Shown here piece after piece: positions 45,490 through 54,012 of a stretch of 64,000 nucleotides of DNA. Under the pieces are notes generated by a model that was not told the origin of the DNA, searched no databases, and was given only the letters and a program-made list of their open reading frames with translations. A program made the position numbers and the translations under genes. Position 1 is the first letter of the stretch. Each line of letters starts with the position of its first letter. This DNA comes from Affinirhizobium straminoryzae (GTDB lineage Bacteria > Pseudomonadota > Alphaproteobacteria > Rhizobiales > Rhizobiaceae): positions 18,912-82,911 of the forward strand of contig NZ_VJMG01000018.1 in NCBI RefSeq assembly GCF_007004135.1, given 5' to 3'.

Positions 45490-48180
45490 TCAACGGCGCA
45501 GCACACCTTTTTCCCGCGCCGTGGTGACGGCAGCGGTGCGGGTGCTGACATTCAGCTTGGTGAAGATGTTGCGCAGGTGGAACTTGATGGTGTTGTCGCT
45601 GAGATGGAGCCTGCGACCGATCTCCTTGTTGCTGAGACCGGCAGAGAGCAGGTCCAGGACGCCGCGTTCGCGATCGGTGAGCGCGGCCCCGGGAATGGCG
45701 ATTTCGGACGCCATACCCTTGACCAGAAGGTCCGGCCCGGCATCGGCGAGCATGCAGCGCTCGAGCCTCTGCCGGGCCACCACCGGAAAGGCCGGATCGG
45801 CGGCAAGCCCCCGCAGCGTCTCCATGAACGGAGCCCCCTCGATGCTGAGCGAGGCGGGATAATCGGCAAGCGGCGTCGTCGTCGCGAGATCGCAGAGCAT
45901 GCTGCGCGCCTCGTCCACCCGCCCCTCGGCAAACAGCAGCCGGATGCTGACCAGCGTCAGCTCCACCGAACGCAGAAAATGCGGTTTCTGCTGCTGGTGG
46001 GTCAGCAACCAGTCCAGCGCCTCGCGCGCCTTGCCGGGCTGCCCCAGCGCCAGATAGAGCCGCGTCCACAGAAGGGCCGGCGTGGTGCCGCGCAGATGGA
46101 CCGGCAGGGCGTTCAACCGCTCGGACTGGATGAAGACGCGCCCATAGCCGGAGCTTTCCGCCGCGCGAACCGCCTGTTCCACATCGCCGGAGCAGAGAAA
46201 CAGGATGCAGCGCTCGCCATCCACCAGCCGGATCAGCCGTTCGAAGCCGCGCCGCTTGGCCGCCGCCCGCACCCGGTCGATGGAGCCATGCGCGCCGACG
46301 TGATCGCCGCTCAGCCGCAGCACCCGCTGCTGGGCCATGAAGCCAGCGGCGAGCAGATCGAACCAGGTATCGTGCCGCTCTACATGCGGCAGCGCCCAGG
46401 CCAGCCGCTCGGCCGCCGGCGCCAGCTCGCCGCGCATCGAAATCAGTTCCGCCTTCAGCACCTGGCCGACCGCATCGAGATCGCTGCCGGCGCCGATATT
46501 GGCCTGCGCCTCCTCGATGAGCCGGTCATAGGCATTCTCCGCCTCGGCCACATCCCCCCCGAAGAAGGCCGCCTGACCGACATGGGTATAGAGATGCATC
46601 GCACCGAAATCCGCCCCGCCATCGCGGAAGGTGCGGATCGCCAGCTGCCCGTAATGGCGGGCCCGCTCCAGATCGCTGCGGATCAGGAAATTGTAGGAGA
46701 GCATGTTGAGCGCCAGCGCCCGGTGGATCAGTTCCAGCCCCTCCTGACGCATCAGATCGTCCTCCAGCGCGGCCAGATCGGCGGCGCTGGCGAAGTGATC
46801 GAAATAGAGCGACAGCAGGACCTTTACCACACGCAGATCCGCCGCATAGGCGGGCAGGCTGCCGACGGCGCGCTCGGCAATCGCCAGATAGTGGTTGGCG
46901 GACTCCAGTTGCCCGGCCTTGGCGCTGACCACCGAGAGGCCGAGCGTGGTCAGCGGAAAGCGTTCGAGGTCGATCTCGCAGGCATGGGCGCTGATGGTCT
47001 GGAACAGCATGGTGCCGCCGCGCGTGGTGGCATAGACGCGCCGCCAGCCGCCGGCGGTCTCGACGATGCGGGCGGCGAGATCCGCACTGCCGGCCGAGAG
47101 CGCATGGCGCACGGCCTGATCGCAATCCCCCTGCCGCTCGTACCAGCGGGCCGCGCGCCGCAGCGGCGACAGCGTGTCATAGCCGCGCCGCGCCGCCATC
47201 TGCTTCAGGAAGGTGTTGAACACCGGGTGCGAGCGCATGAAACCGCCCTGCCCCGCCAGATGGGTGATCGGCAGCGCATGCTGGCCAAGGCGCTCCATGA
47301 CCGCGCCCACGTCCGGCTGGTCCATGATAGCGGTAACCAGTTCGCGACTGAAGGCCGGCAGCGCGGCCGTCTGCAGGAGGAAATGCTGGATGTCGTCCGG
47401 CAGCTGCTGGAACACCTGCTCCGAAAGATAATTGCCCATCTCGGCATTGCTGCCGTCGAAGGAGGAGAGCACGGCATCCGCCTGCGGCTGCTCGCTGACC
47501 AGCAGGCGCACCATCTGCAGCGCCACCGCCCAGCCTTCGGTGCGCCGGTTCAGTTCCTCCACCTGGGCCGGCGTGAGGCCGAGGCTGCGCTCGGCAAAGA
47601 ATTCCTGCGCCTCGTCGCTGGAAAAGCCGAGATCGGCGACGGTGATCTGCTTGAGTTCGCCATGCAGGCGCAGCTGCGACAGCGGAAAGCGCGGCGGGCT
47701 GCGCGAAATCAGCACCAGCTTCAGGTGGTCGAGGCTGCGATCGGCCAGGAGCTTGGCCATCAGCGTCTCGGTCGCGTCGTTCTGCGCGAGGTGATAATCA
47801 TCGAGGAACAGCACCAGCGGGCGGGTGATGCGCTTGAGGCGGGTGGAGAGTATGGACAGCATCGAGGCAACCGGCAGGCTGCCGGCATCGAGGCCGCGAC
47901 TGTCTTCCGGAAGGACCTGCTCCAGCGCCTCCAGAAGCGTCGCCAGAAATTGCTGCTGGTCGGCATGTTCCTGATCGAGCGCCACCCAGAGGCAGGCGAT
48001 GCCCCTGGCCGACAGCGCCTCATACCATTGCTGGCCGAGCGACGTCTTGCCGTAACCGGCCGAGGCAACCACCGTCGTCAGCCGGCGCGGGCCGGACCGC
48101 TGCAGGGTCTGCAGCAGGCCGCGCCGCCGGATGGGCCTGTGGCCGCTGATCGGTGGTGCAAAACGGTTTTCGTCGCTCAT
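45490..48180 (-). CDS. MalT-like LuxR-family ATP-dependent regulator
   Basis: Large STAND-type transcriptional activator of 896 residues. An N-terminal NACHT/NB-ARC-like ATPase (Walker A ASAGYGKTSLG, then LFLDDYHLAQ) is followed by about 400 residues of helical repeats and a C-terminal LuxR helix-turn-helix (LTDRERGVLDLLSAGLSNKEIGRRLHLSDNTIKFHLRNIFTKL). Such proteins oligomerise with ATP and an inducer to activate catabolic operons. It lies directly upstream of hyuB-hyuA on the same strand and is probably their activator. Start at 48180 (MSDENRF) chosen over one 12 codons upstream. Confidence 0.92.
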   Translation of the reverse strand: MSDENRFAPPISGHRPIRRRGLLQTLQRSGPRRLTTVVASAGYGKTSLGQQWYEALSARGIACLWVALDQEHADQQQFLATLLEALEQVLPEDSRGLDAGSLPVASMLSILSTRLKRITRPLVLFLDDYHLAQNDATETLMAKLLADRSLDHLKLVLISRSPPRFPLSQLRLHGELKQITVADLGFSSDEAQEFFAERSLGLTPAQVEELNRRTEGWAVALQMVRLLVSEQPQADAVLSSFDGSNAEMGNYLSEQVFQQLPDDIQHFLLQTAALPAFSRELVTAIMDQPDVGAVMERLGQHALPITHLAGQGGFMRSHPVFNTFLKQMAARRGYDTLSPLRRAARWYERQGDCDQAVRHALSAGSADLAARIVETAGGWRRVYATTRGGTMLFQTISAHACEIDLERFPLTTLGLSVVSAKAGQLESANHYLAIAERAVGSLPAYAADLRVVKVLLSLYFDHFASAADLAALEDDLMRQEGLELIHRALALNMLSYNFLIRSDLERARHYGQLAIRTFRDGGADFGAMHLYTHVGQAAFFGGDVAEAENAYDRLIEEAQANIGAGSDLDAVGQVLKAELISMRGELAPAAERLAWALPHVERHDTWFDLLAAGFMAQQRVLRLSGDHVGAHGSIDRVRAAAKRRGFERLIRLVDGERCILFLCSGDVEQAVRAAESSGYGRVFIQSERLNALPVHLRGTTPALLWTRLYLALGQPGKAREALDWLLTHQQQKPHFLRSVELTLVSIRLLFAEGRVDEARSMLCDLATTTPLADYPASLSIEGAPFMETLRGLAADPAFPVVARQRLERCMLADAGPDLLVKGMASEIAIPGAALTDRERGVLDLLSAGLSNKEIGRRLHLSDNTIKFHLRNIFTKLNVSTRTAAVTTAREKGVLRR

Positions 48181-48550
48181 GGCTGACAGCTTGCTGCGAG
48201 CCATGGCAAATGGCAAGCTGGCGAGAGTGGTGAAATGCGCTTAAACCCCTGCAAACCCTACAGAAGTTGGGGGTTCTGACAAAGAAAATTCACGTTCCTC
48301 ACAACAAATGTGATCAGTCTGCGACACCGCCCAACCATCGCGAGCGGCATCGCCACCCCGCCGGGGGCACGTGTGACGGCGGCAGGCGGCCTGCAAAATC
48401 CGCTCGCTGGTGATGCGGCCTCTCCATGGGCCGGTTTCAGGCCGCGTCGACAGGGACATCGGCCACCACCCAGGGATCGAAGCGGCAGGTCGGCGGTGCC
48501 GGACTCACGCCTCCCCTAGGCAACCGCCCCTGCCTCGCGTAAAGATGCCT

Positions 48551-48558
48551 GACAGGTT
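48551..48558. promoter_or_regulatory. GACAGGTT half-site before gntR
   Basis: GACAGGTT in the 419-base gap 48181-48599, 42 bases before the chosen gntR start. The same octamer opens the palindrome before dppB (49643). Possible autoregulatory half-site. I recognise nothing else in this gap. Confidence 0.4.
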
Positions 48559-48599
48559 TGCAGGTCAACGGGGCAGGCATGCAGAGAACGGGGAACAGG

Positions 48600-49394
48600 A
48601 TGGCAGAGCAGACGATGGCCGCGATACCGGCGGCAGGATCGACCGAGGCAGTGCTGGCCGCAGACGGCCAGCAGGGCAAGTCGCTCGCCTTCCGAATCAG
48701 TTCGGCGCTGCGCCAGCAACTCACGGCCGGCGCCTTTCGGGCCGGCGACCGGCTGCCGAGCGAAAGCGCGCTGACCCGCGAATACGGCGTGAGCCGCACC
48801 GTGGTGCGCGAGGCGATCGCCATCCTGCGCGCCGACGGGCTGGTGGAGGCCCGCAAGGGTGCCGGCGTGTTTGCACTGGAGATGAAGCCGGCGGAGGAAC
48901 GGCCGTTCGACGACCTGACCACGGAGCGCATCTCCTCCGTGATCGAACTCCTCGAATTGCGCACGGTGTTCGAGGTGGAGGCCGCCGCACTCGCCGCAGC
49001 CCGCCGCTCGGCCCTGCAGATCGAGGCCATCGTTGATGCGCATCGCATCGTTGCCGACTGTCTCGCCGCCAGCAAGCCGACCCGCGACGCCGATTTCAAC
49101 TTCCATCTCGCCATCGCCAAGGCCACCCAGAACAGCCGCTTTCCGGAATTCCTGCAGCTCATCCGCACCGGCATCATCCCGCGCGGCGACCTGCAGGGTT
49201 CACCGCCCGGCAGCCGGCCGAAGGACTACAACCTGCATCTGCAGGAAGAACACGCACAGATCGTTGACGCCATCATCGAGGGTGATGCCGAGGCCGCCCG
49301 CAGCCGCATGCGCGCGCATCTGAAGGGCAGTCTGGAACGTTACCGGGCCCTCTTGCGCAGCCAGACCGCCGCACAGCCGGACGGCGATCGCTGA
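48600..49394 (+). CDS. GntR-family (FadR/FCD) transcriptional regulator
   Basis: Regulator of 264 residues. Winged helix: SLAFRISSALRQQLTAGAFRAGDRLPSESALTREYGVSRTVVREAIAILRADGLVEARKGAGVFAL. FCD domain: VIELLELRTVFEVEAAALAAARR, DADFNFHLAIAKATQNSRFPEFL and QEEHAQIVDAIIEGDAEAARSRMRAHL. It precedes a dipeptide-type ABC operon by 318 bases, and GACAGGTT-type motifs occur in front of both. Start at 48600 (MAEQTMAAIP) is preceded by GGGG, and 48579 is a possible alternative. Confidence 0.9.
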   Translation: MAEQTMAAIPAAGSTEAVLAADGQQGKSLAFRISSALRQQLTAGAFRAGDRLPSESALTREYGVSRTVVREAIAILRADGLVEARKGAGVFALEMKPAEERPFDDLTTERISSVIELLELRTVFEVEAAALAAARRSALQIEAIVDAHRIVADCLAASKPTRDADFNFHLAIAKATQNSRFPEFLQLIRTGIIPRGDLQGSPPGSRPKDYNLHLQEEHAQIVDAIIEGDAEAARSRMRAHLKGSLERYRALLRSQTAAQPDGDR

Positions 49395-49642
49395 GGTTCT
49401 GGCGGGGCCAGCCGGCGCGTTTCGCTCGCTCGTCCATCTCCCGAGATCCGCTCCCCAACCCTGCTCCACACGCAAACGTGCCGCCCTAGCCCTTTGGTTG
49501 GGGCGCCCCCGGCACGCGCCGCGATCACAGGTCAGCCAGCCCCCTCGGGCGCGGTCCCCGCATCCGCTGCGCCAGGACGGGGGCAGAGCGACAACCATAC
49601 CCCCGCACCCGACCTGCCGGCTTGACACCGGAAGATCCATGT

Positions 49643-49671
49643 GACAGGTTCGACCAAACCTGTCTGACAGG
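49643..49671. promoter_or_regulatory. Composite operator before the dipeptide-type ABC operon
   Basis: GACAGGTT-CGACCA-AACCTGTC (49643-49664) overlaps a second palindrome CCTGTC-T-GACAGG (49659-49671). It lies 42-70 bases before the permease gene, inside the gap 49395-49712, which otherwise holds nothing recognisable. AACCTGTCTGACAG matches 12 of 14 bases of a site before the enolase-superfamily gene (62182). Probable GntR operator. Confidence 0.6.
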
Positions 49672-49712
49672 ATGACGCGGCCGCGCGAGGAGCGGTCGCA
49701 TCTGGAGGAACC

Positions 49713-50735
49713 ATGCCATTCCATTCCCTTCGCATCGGGCGGGCCGCGGGGCAGGCCGGCAGCATTGCCGTCACGCTTCTCGGCCTCCTGATGCTGACCT
49801 TCTTCATCGGCCGCATGATGCCGGCCGATCCCGTGCGCGCCATGGTGGGCGAGGATGCGACCCGCGAGACCTATGAACAGGTCTATCGCGCGCTCGGCCT
49901 CGACCGGCCGCTGTGGGAGCAGTTCTTCTATTATCTCGGCGATGTCGCGACCGGCAATTTCGGCACCTCGATCCGCACCGGCCAGCCGGTGATCAAGGAC
50001 ATCCTGCATGTGATGCCGGCCACCATCGAGCTTGCCACCTTCGCGATCCTGATCGGCGCGCTGCTCGGCATTCCGATGGGTGTGCTGGCCGCTGTCAACA
50101 AGGAGCGCTGGCCGGATCATGTCATCCGCGTGCTGAGCCTGATGGGCCATTCCATGCCGATCTTCTGGACGGGCATGATCGCGCTGATCGTCTTCTACGC
50201 CCATCTCGGCCTGGTCGGCGGCAGCGGGCGGATGGACCAGTTCTATATCGGTCTTGTCGACGAGCGCACCGGCTTCCTCCTGATCGACAGCCTGATGGCC
50301 GGCGAGATGGACGTGTTCTGGTCGGCGCTCAACCACCTGATCCTGCCGGCCTCGCTGCTCGGCTATTCCTCCGCCGCCTACATCACCCGCATGACACGCA
50401 GCTTCATGCTGGACCAGCTCGGCCAGGAATATGTGACGACCGCCCGGGTGAAGGGCCTGTCGCGGGCGCAGACCATCTGGCTGCATGCCTTCGGCAACAT
50501 CCGCGTGCAGCTCGTCACCATCGTGGCGCTGGCCTATGGCTCGCTGCTGGAAGGCGCCGTGCTGATCGAAACCGTGTTCGCCTGGCCGGGTTTCGGCCAG
50601 TATCTGACCAGCAATCTCATCATCGGCGACATGAATGCCGTGATGACCTGCGTGCTGATCGTCGGCGTCATCTTCATCGGCCTCAACCTCTTCTCCGACC
50701 TTCTCTACCGCTTCTTCGATCCGAGGACCCGCTGA
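49713..50735 (+). CDS. ABC transporter permease (DppB/NikB type)
   Basis: Inner-membrane permease of 340 residues, six helices. Family motifs: MLTFFIGRMMPADPVRAMVGEDAT near the start, RSFMLDQLGQEYVTTARVKGLSRAQTIWLHAFGNIRVQLVT, and GAVLIETVFAWPGFGQYL. It heads an operon of two permeases and two ATPases that lacks a binding-protein gene. Ends in a TGATG overlap with the next gene. Confidence 0.93.
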   Translation: MPFHSLRIGRAAGQAGSIAVTLLGLLMLTFFIGRMMPADPVRAMVGEDATRETYEQVYRALGLDRPLWEQFFYYLGDVATGNFGTSIRTGQPVIKDILHVMPATIELATFAILIGALLGIPMGVLAAVNKERWPDHVIRVLSLMGHSMPIFWTGMIALIVFYAHLGLVGGSGRMDQFYIGLVDERTGFLLIDSLMAGEMDVFWSALNHLILPASLLGYSSAAYITRMTRSFMLDQLGQEYVTTARVKGLSRAQTIWLHAFGNIRVQLVTIVALAYGSLLEGAVLIETVFAWPGFGQYLTSNLIIGDMNAVMTCVLIVGVIFIGLNLFSDLLYRFFDPRTR

Positions 50736-51619
50736 TGAGTGCCCGCACGCAAACCCTGACGGCGCCGGCCTGGCTCGGCACGCTGTCGCGCATCGCGCTG
50801 TTCCTGCTGCGCAGCCCCACCTCCGCCTTTGGTCTGCTGGTGCTTGCCCTGCTGATCGTGTCCGCCCTGTTCGCGCCGCTGATCGCCACGCACGATCCTT
50901 ATGTGCAGAACCTCGCCAACACGCTGAAGGCGCCGGGCAACGGCCACCTGTTCGGCACCGACGAACTCGGCCGCGACATTTTCAGCCGGCTGATCTTCGG
51001 GGCCCGCATCACGCTGTCCATCATCTTCCTCGTCTCGATCATCGTCGGGCCGATCGGGCTTGGCATCGGCGCCACCTCCGGTTATCTCGGCGGCAAGGTG
51101 GACATGGTGATGATGCGCATCACCGACATCTTTCTCTCCTTCCCGAGCCTCATCCTGTCGCTCGCCTTCGTCGCTGCCCTGGGCCCCAGCCTCAACAATG
51201 CGATCATCGCGATTGCGCTCACCGCCTGGCCGCCGATCGCGCGACTGGCGCGCGCCGAGGCGATGACGGTGCGCAGCGCCGATTACATTGCCGCCGCCCG
51301 CCTGCAGGGGGCGTCCGCCACCCGCATCATCGTCAAGTCGATCATGCCGATGTGCCTGCCCTCGGTGCTGATCCGCCTGACGCTGAACATGGCGACCGTG
51401 ATCCTGACGGCCGCCGGCCTCGGCTTTCTCGGCCTCGGCGCCCAGCCGCCCTTGCCGGAATGGGGTGCGATGATTGCCACCGGCCGTCGCTACATGCTGG
51501 ACAACTGGTGGCTCGTCACCTTCCCCGGCCTTGCCATCCTCTGCGTCAGCCTCGCCTTCAACCTGCTGGGCGATGGCCTGCGCGATGCGCTCGACCCCAA
51601 GCAGATGAACCGGAGGTGA
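50735..51619 (+). CDS. ABC transporter permease (DppC/NikC type)
   Basis: Inner-membrane permease of 294 residues. Family motifs: HLFGTDELGRDIFSRLIFGARITL, FLSFPSLILSLAFVAALGPSLNNAIIAIALTAWP, RAEAMTVRSADYIAAARLQGAS and GFLGLGAQPPLPEWGAMIATGR. The ATG at 50735 shares one base with the upstream stop codon. The downstream ATPase gene begins after 4 bases. Confidence 0.93.
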   Translation: MSARTQTLTAPAWLGTLSRIALFLLRSPTSAFGLLVLALLIVSALFAPLIATHDPYVQNLANTLKAPGNGHLFGTDELGRDIFSRLIFGARITLSIIFLVSIIVGPIGLGIGATSGYLGGKVDMVMMRITDIFLSFPSLILSLAFVAALGPSLNNAIIAIALTAWPPIARLARAEAMTVRSADYIAAARLQGASATRIIVKSIMPMCLPSVLIRLTLNMATVILTAAGLGFLGLGAQPPLPEWGAMIATGRRYMLDNWWLVTFPGLAILCVSLAFNLLGDGLRDALDPKQMNRR

Positions 51620-51623
51620 GACG

Positions 51624-52457
51624 ATGAGCCCCATTCTCGAGGTTGAAAACCTGAAGGTGCGCTATGCGGGTGCGACGAGCGATGCCGTGCGCGGCATCTC
51701 CTTCACGCTGGGTCGCGAGCGGCTGGGCATCGTCGGCGAATCCGGCTCCGGCAAGTCCACCGTCGGCCGCGCGCTGCTGAAGCTTCTGCCGGGCGCCACG
51801 ATCAGCGCCGACCGGCTGCGCTTCGAGGATATCGATCTGAACGGCCTTTCCGAGCGGCAGATGCTGTCGGTGCGCGGCAGGCGCATGTCGATGATCCTGC
51901 AGGATCCGAAATTCTCGCTGAACCCGATCCGTCGCGTCGGCGATCAGGTGGCGGAAACCTATCTGCGCCATTTCGACGTGAGCCGCAGCGCCGCCCGCGA
52001 ACGGGCGCTCGCCATGCTCGCCGCCGTGAAGATCCGCGATCCCGAGCGCGTCTACGGGCAATATCCGCACGAGATTTCCGGCGGCATGGGCCAGCGCGTG
52101 ATGATCGCCATGATGCTGCTCGCCGATCCGGATCTGGTGATTGCCGACGAACCGACCTCGGCGCTCGACGTGACCGTGCGCCTGCAGGTGCTCGACATTC
52201 TGGACGGGCTGGTGCGCGAGCGCGGCATCGGGCTGATCATGATCAGCCACGATCTCAACCTCGTGCGCAATTTCTGCGACCGGGTGCTGATCATGTATGC
52301 GGGGCGGGTGGTGGAAACGCTTTCCGCCGCCGATCTCGACCACGCGGAGCATCCTTATACGCGCGGGCTTCTGGCCGCGCAGCCGCGCATCGGCGGGCCA
52401 CGCCGGCCGCTCGCCGTTCTGGACCGCAAGCCCGACTGGCTGGAGGAGAAAGCCTGA
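51624..52457 (+). CDS. ABC transporter ATP-binding protein (DppD/NikD type)
   Basis: ATPase of 277 residues. Walker A IVGESGSGKSTVGRA, signature EISGGMGQRVMIAMMLL, Walker B LVIADEPTSALDVT, His in MISHDLNL. It is shorter than classical DppD (about 330) and lacks most of the C-terminal oligopeptide domain, closer to Nik/Gsi-type sizes. Its stop overlaps the start of the second ATPase gene (TGATG). Confidence 0.93.
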   Translation: MSPILEVENLKVRYAGATSDAVRGISFTLGRERLGIVGESGSGKSTVGRALLKLLPGATISADRLRFEDIDLNGLSERQMLSVRGRRMSMILQDPKFSLNPIRRVGDQVAETYLRHFDVSRSAARERALAMLAAVKIRDPERVYGQYPHEISGGMGQRVMIAMMLLADPDLVIADEPTSALDVTVRLQVLDILDGLVRERGIGLIMISHDLNLVRNFCDRVLIMYAGRVVETLSAADLDHAEHPYTRGLLAAQPRIGGPRRPLAVLDRKPDWLEEKA

Positions 52458-53236
52458 TGTCCGTGTCCGTCGATGTCCGCAACCTGTCGATCACCTTCGG
52501 CGCCGGCCCCACGGCCGTGAAGGTGCTGCCCGACGTCTCCTTCTCGGTGAAGCCTGGCGAATGCTTCGGCCTCGTCGGCGAATCCGGCTCCGGCAAGTCC
52601 ACGGTGCTGCGCTGCCTGTCGATGCTGACCGATTTCTGGCAGGGCGACATCCTGCTGGATGGCCAGTCCGTGCGGCAGCTGCCCTTGATTGCCCGCTGCC
52701 GCATGCTGCAGATGGTGTTCCAGGATCCCTATGGCTCGCTGCATCCGCGCCAGTCGGTGCGCACCGTGCTGCACGAACCGCTGGCGATCCACGGGCTGGA
52801 TGACCGCGAGGCCCGCATGCGCCGGGCGCTCACCGATGTCGGACTGCCCGTCTCCTTCCTCGACCGCTTTCCGCACCAGCTGTCCGGCGGCCAGCGGCAA
52901 CGCATCGCGATTGCCCGTGCGCTGATCCTCGAACCCTCGCTGCTGCTGCTCGACGAGCCGACCAGCGCGCTCGACGTGTCCGTGCAGGCGGAAATCCTCA
53001 ACCTGCTGCAGCGCCTGCGCGAGGAGCGCGGCTTCACCTATCTGCTCGTCACCCACGATCTGGCGGTGGTGGACCATATGTGCGACCGCTTTGCCGTGAT
53101 GCAGCGCGGCGAGGTCACGGAAATCCTGCCGCGCGAAGCCATCGCCGACAATCACGCGAGCCACCCTTACGCCCGCGAACTGATCGCCGCATCACTCGCC
53201 TATGAGGGCGTCCGCCCCGCCACGGCCCGGGCCTGA
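52457..53236 (+). CDS. ABC transporter ATP-binding protein (DppF/NikE type)
   Basis: ATPase of 259 residues. Walker A LVGESGSGKSTVLRC, conserved FQDPYGSLHPRQSV, signature QLSGGQRQRIAIARAL, Walker B LLLLDEPTSALDVS, His in LVTHDLAVV. Partners the preceding ATPase as a heterodimer. Last gene of the operon. Confidence 0.93.
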   Translation: MSVSVDVRNLSITFGAGPTAVKVLPDVSFSVKPGECFGLVGESGSGKSTVLRCLSMLTDFWQGDILLDGQSVRQLPLIARCRMLQMVFQDPYGSLHPRQSVRTVLHEPLAIHGLDDREARMRRALTDVGLPVSFLDRFPHQLSGGQRQRIAIARALILEPSLLLLDEPTSALDVSVQAEILNLLQRLREERGFTYLLVTHDLAVVDHMCDRFAVMQRGEVTEILPREAIADNHASHPYARELIAASLAYEGVRPATARA

Positions 53237-53238
53237 CG

Positions 53239-53257
53239 GCCCCTCGCCGGCAGGGGC
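53239..53257. terminator. Hairpin between convergent ABC and CMD-family genes
   Basis: GCCCCT (53239-53244) / AGGGGC (53252-53257) with a 7-base loop in the 36-base space between convergent stops. No T-run, so weak. Confidence 0.4.
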
Positions 53258-53272
53258 GGAGGATGCGTGTGC

Positions 53273-53809
53273 TCAGGCGCTTTCGTCGGGCGCGGCAAAC
53301 GGCTCCAGCTCCGGGTCGAACGCCACCTCGGCGACGTTGTTGAACACGGCGGTTGCCAGCATGATGCCGCCGAAGGCGACGAGATCGACCAGCACCTTGG
53401 CCGGATAGCGCGCCTTCAGCGCCGTCCAGATCTCGCCCGGCACCGCGCGGGAATTCAGCACCATCGCCCGGCCGAAGGCATCGAGCAGCTGATCCTCCGC
53501 GCGCAGTTCCAGCCGGTCCGGATCGGCACCGGAGAGAATGAGCGCCCGCCGGAAAAAGGTGACGGCGATCTTCGAGCCCGCCTCCTCCGAAATCGCCTTG
53601 CAGAACACCTGCACCGCCCGGTCGTCCAGCGCCGGGTCAAGTTCCGCCCGCAGTGTGAACCATTCCGCATAGATGCGATGCGCCTCCGGCGAATGCAGAA
53701 GCGTGCGCTTCATGTTGGTCATGCGCCCGCGCGCGGCAATTTCCGCGTCATGCGCCGCGCGAATATGGTCCGGCGCTGTATCATAGTCGATCATCGGGAT
53801 ATGCGGCAT
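53273..53809 (-). CDS. Carboxymuconolactone decarboxylase-family protein
   Basis: A 178-residue all-helical protein of the CMD/AhpD-like family: PDHIRAAHDAEIAARGRMTNMKRTLLHSPEAHRIYAEWFTL and AGSKIAVTFFRRALILSGADP. The CxxC pair of peroxidase-type AhpD is absent, so a thiol peroxidase role is unlikely. The start at 53809 (MPHIPMIDYDTAPD) fits, and the upstream extension is Arg/Pro-rich. Function in this cluster unknown. It is convergent with the ABC operon. Confidence 0.72.
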   Translation of the reverse strand: MPHIPMIDYDTAPDHIRAAHDAEIAARGRMTNMKRTLLHSPEAHRIYAEWFTLRAELDPALDDRAVQVFCKAISEEAGSKIAVTFFRRALILSGADPDRLELRAEDQLLDAFGRAMVLNSRAVPGEIWTALKARYPAKVLVDLVAFGGIMLATAVFNNVAEVAFDPELEPFAAPDESA

Positions 53810-54012
53810 GGGGATCGGGTCCTGCGGTTGGCTGCGATACGGCCGGTGTGAGCGCCGGGTCGGAAATTCAAGAAGGGCAACCGCTCCGACCATGTCGGAC
53901 CGGCCAGTTGCAACGGTTGCAATGTGCCTGCAGAACCACCAGCGCCAATCAACGGGATTGTCAGGTCAATCTCACGGATTGGGCATGCGGTAAACGTGAT
54001 GCAGGCGTGTTC

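Noticed and set aside
45577..48186. 869-codon plus-strand frame antisense to the MalT-like gene
   Set aside because: The minus-strand product has a Walker motif and LuxR domain; the plus-strand frame has none.
48410..49036. Plus-strand frame overlapping the GntR gene in another phase
   Set aside because: The recognised winged-helix/FCD protein occupies the region; this frame is Arg/Gly-rich without a domain.
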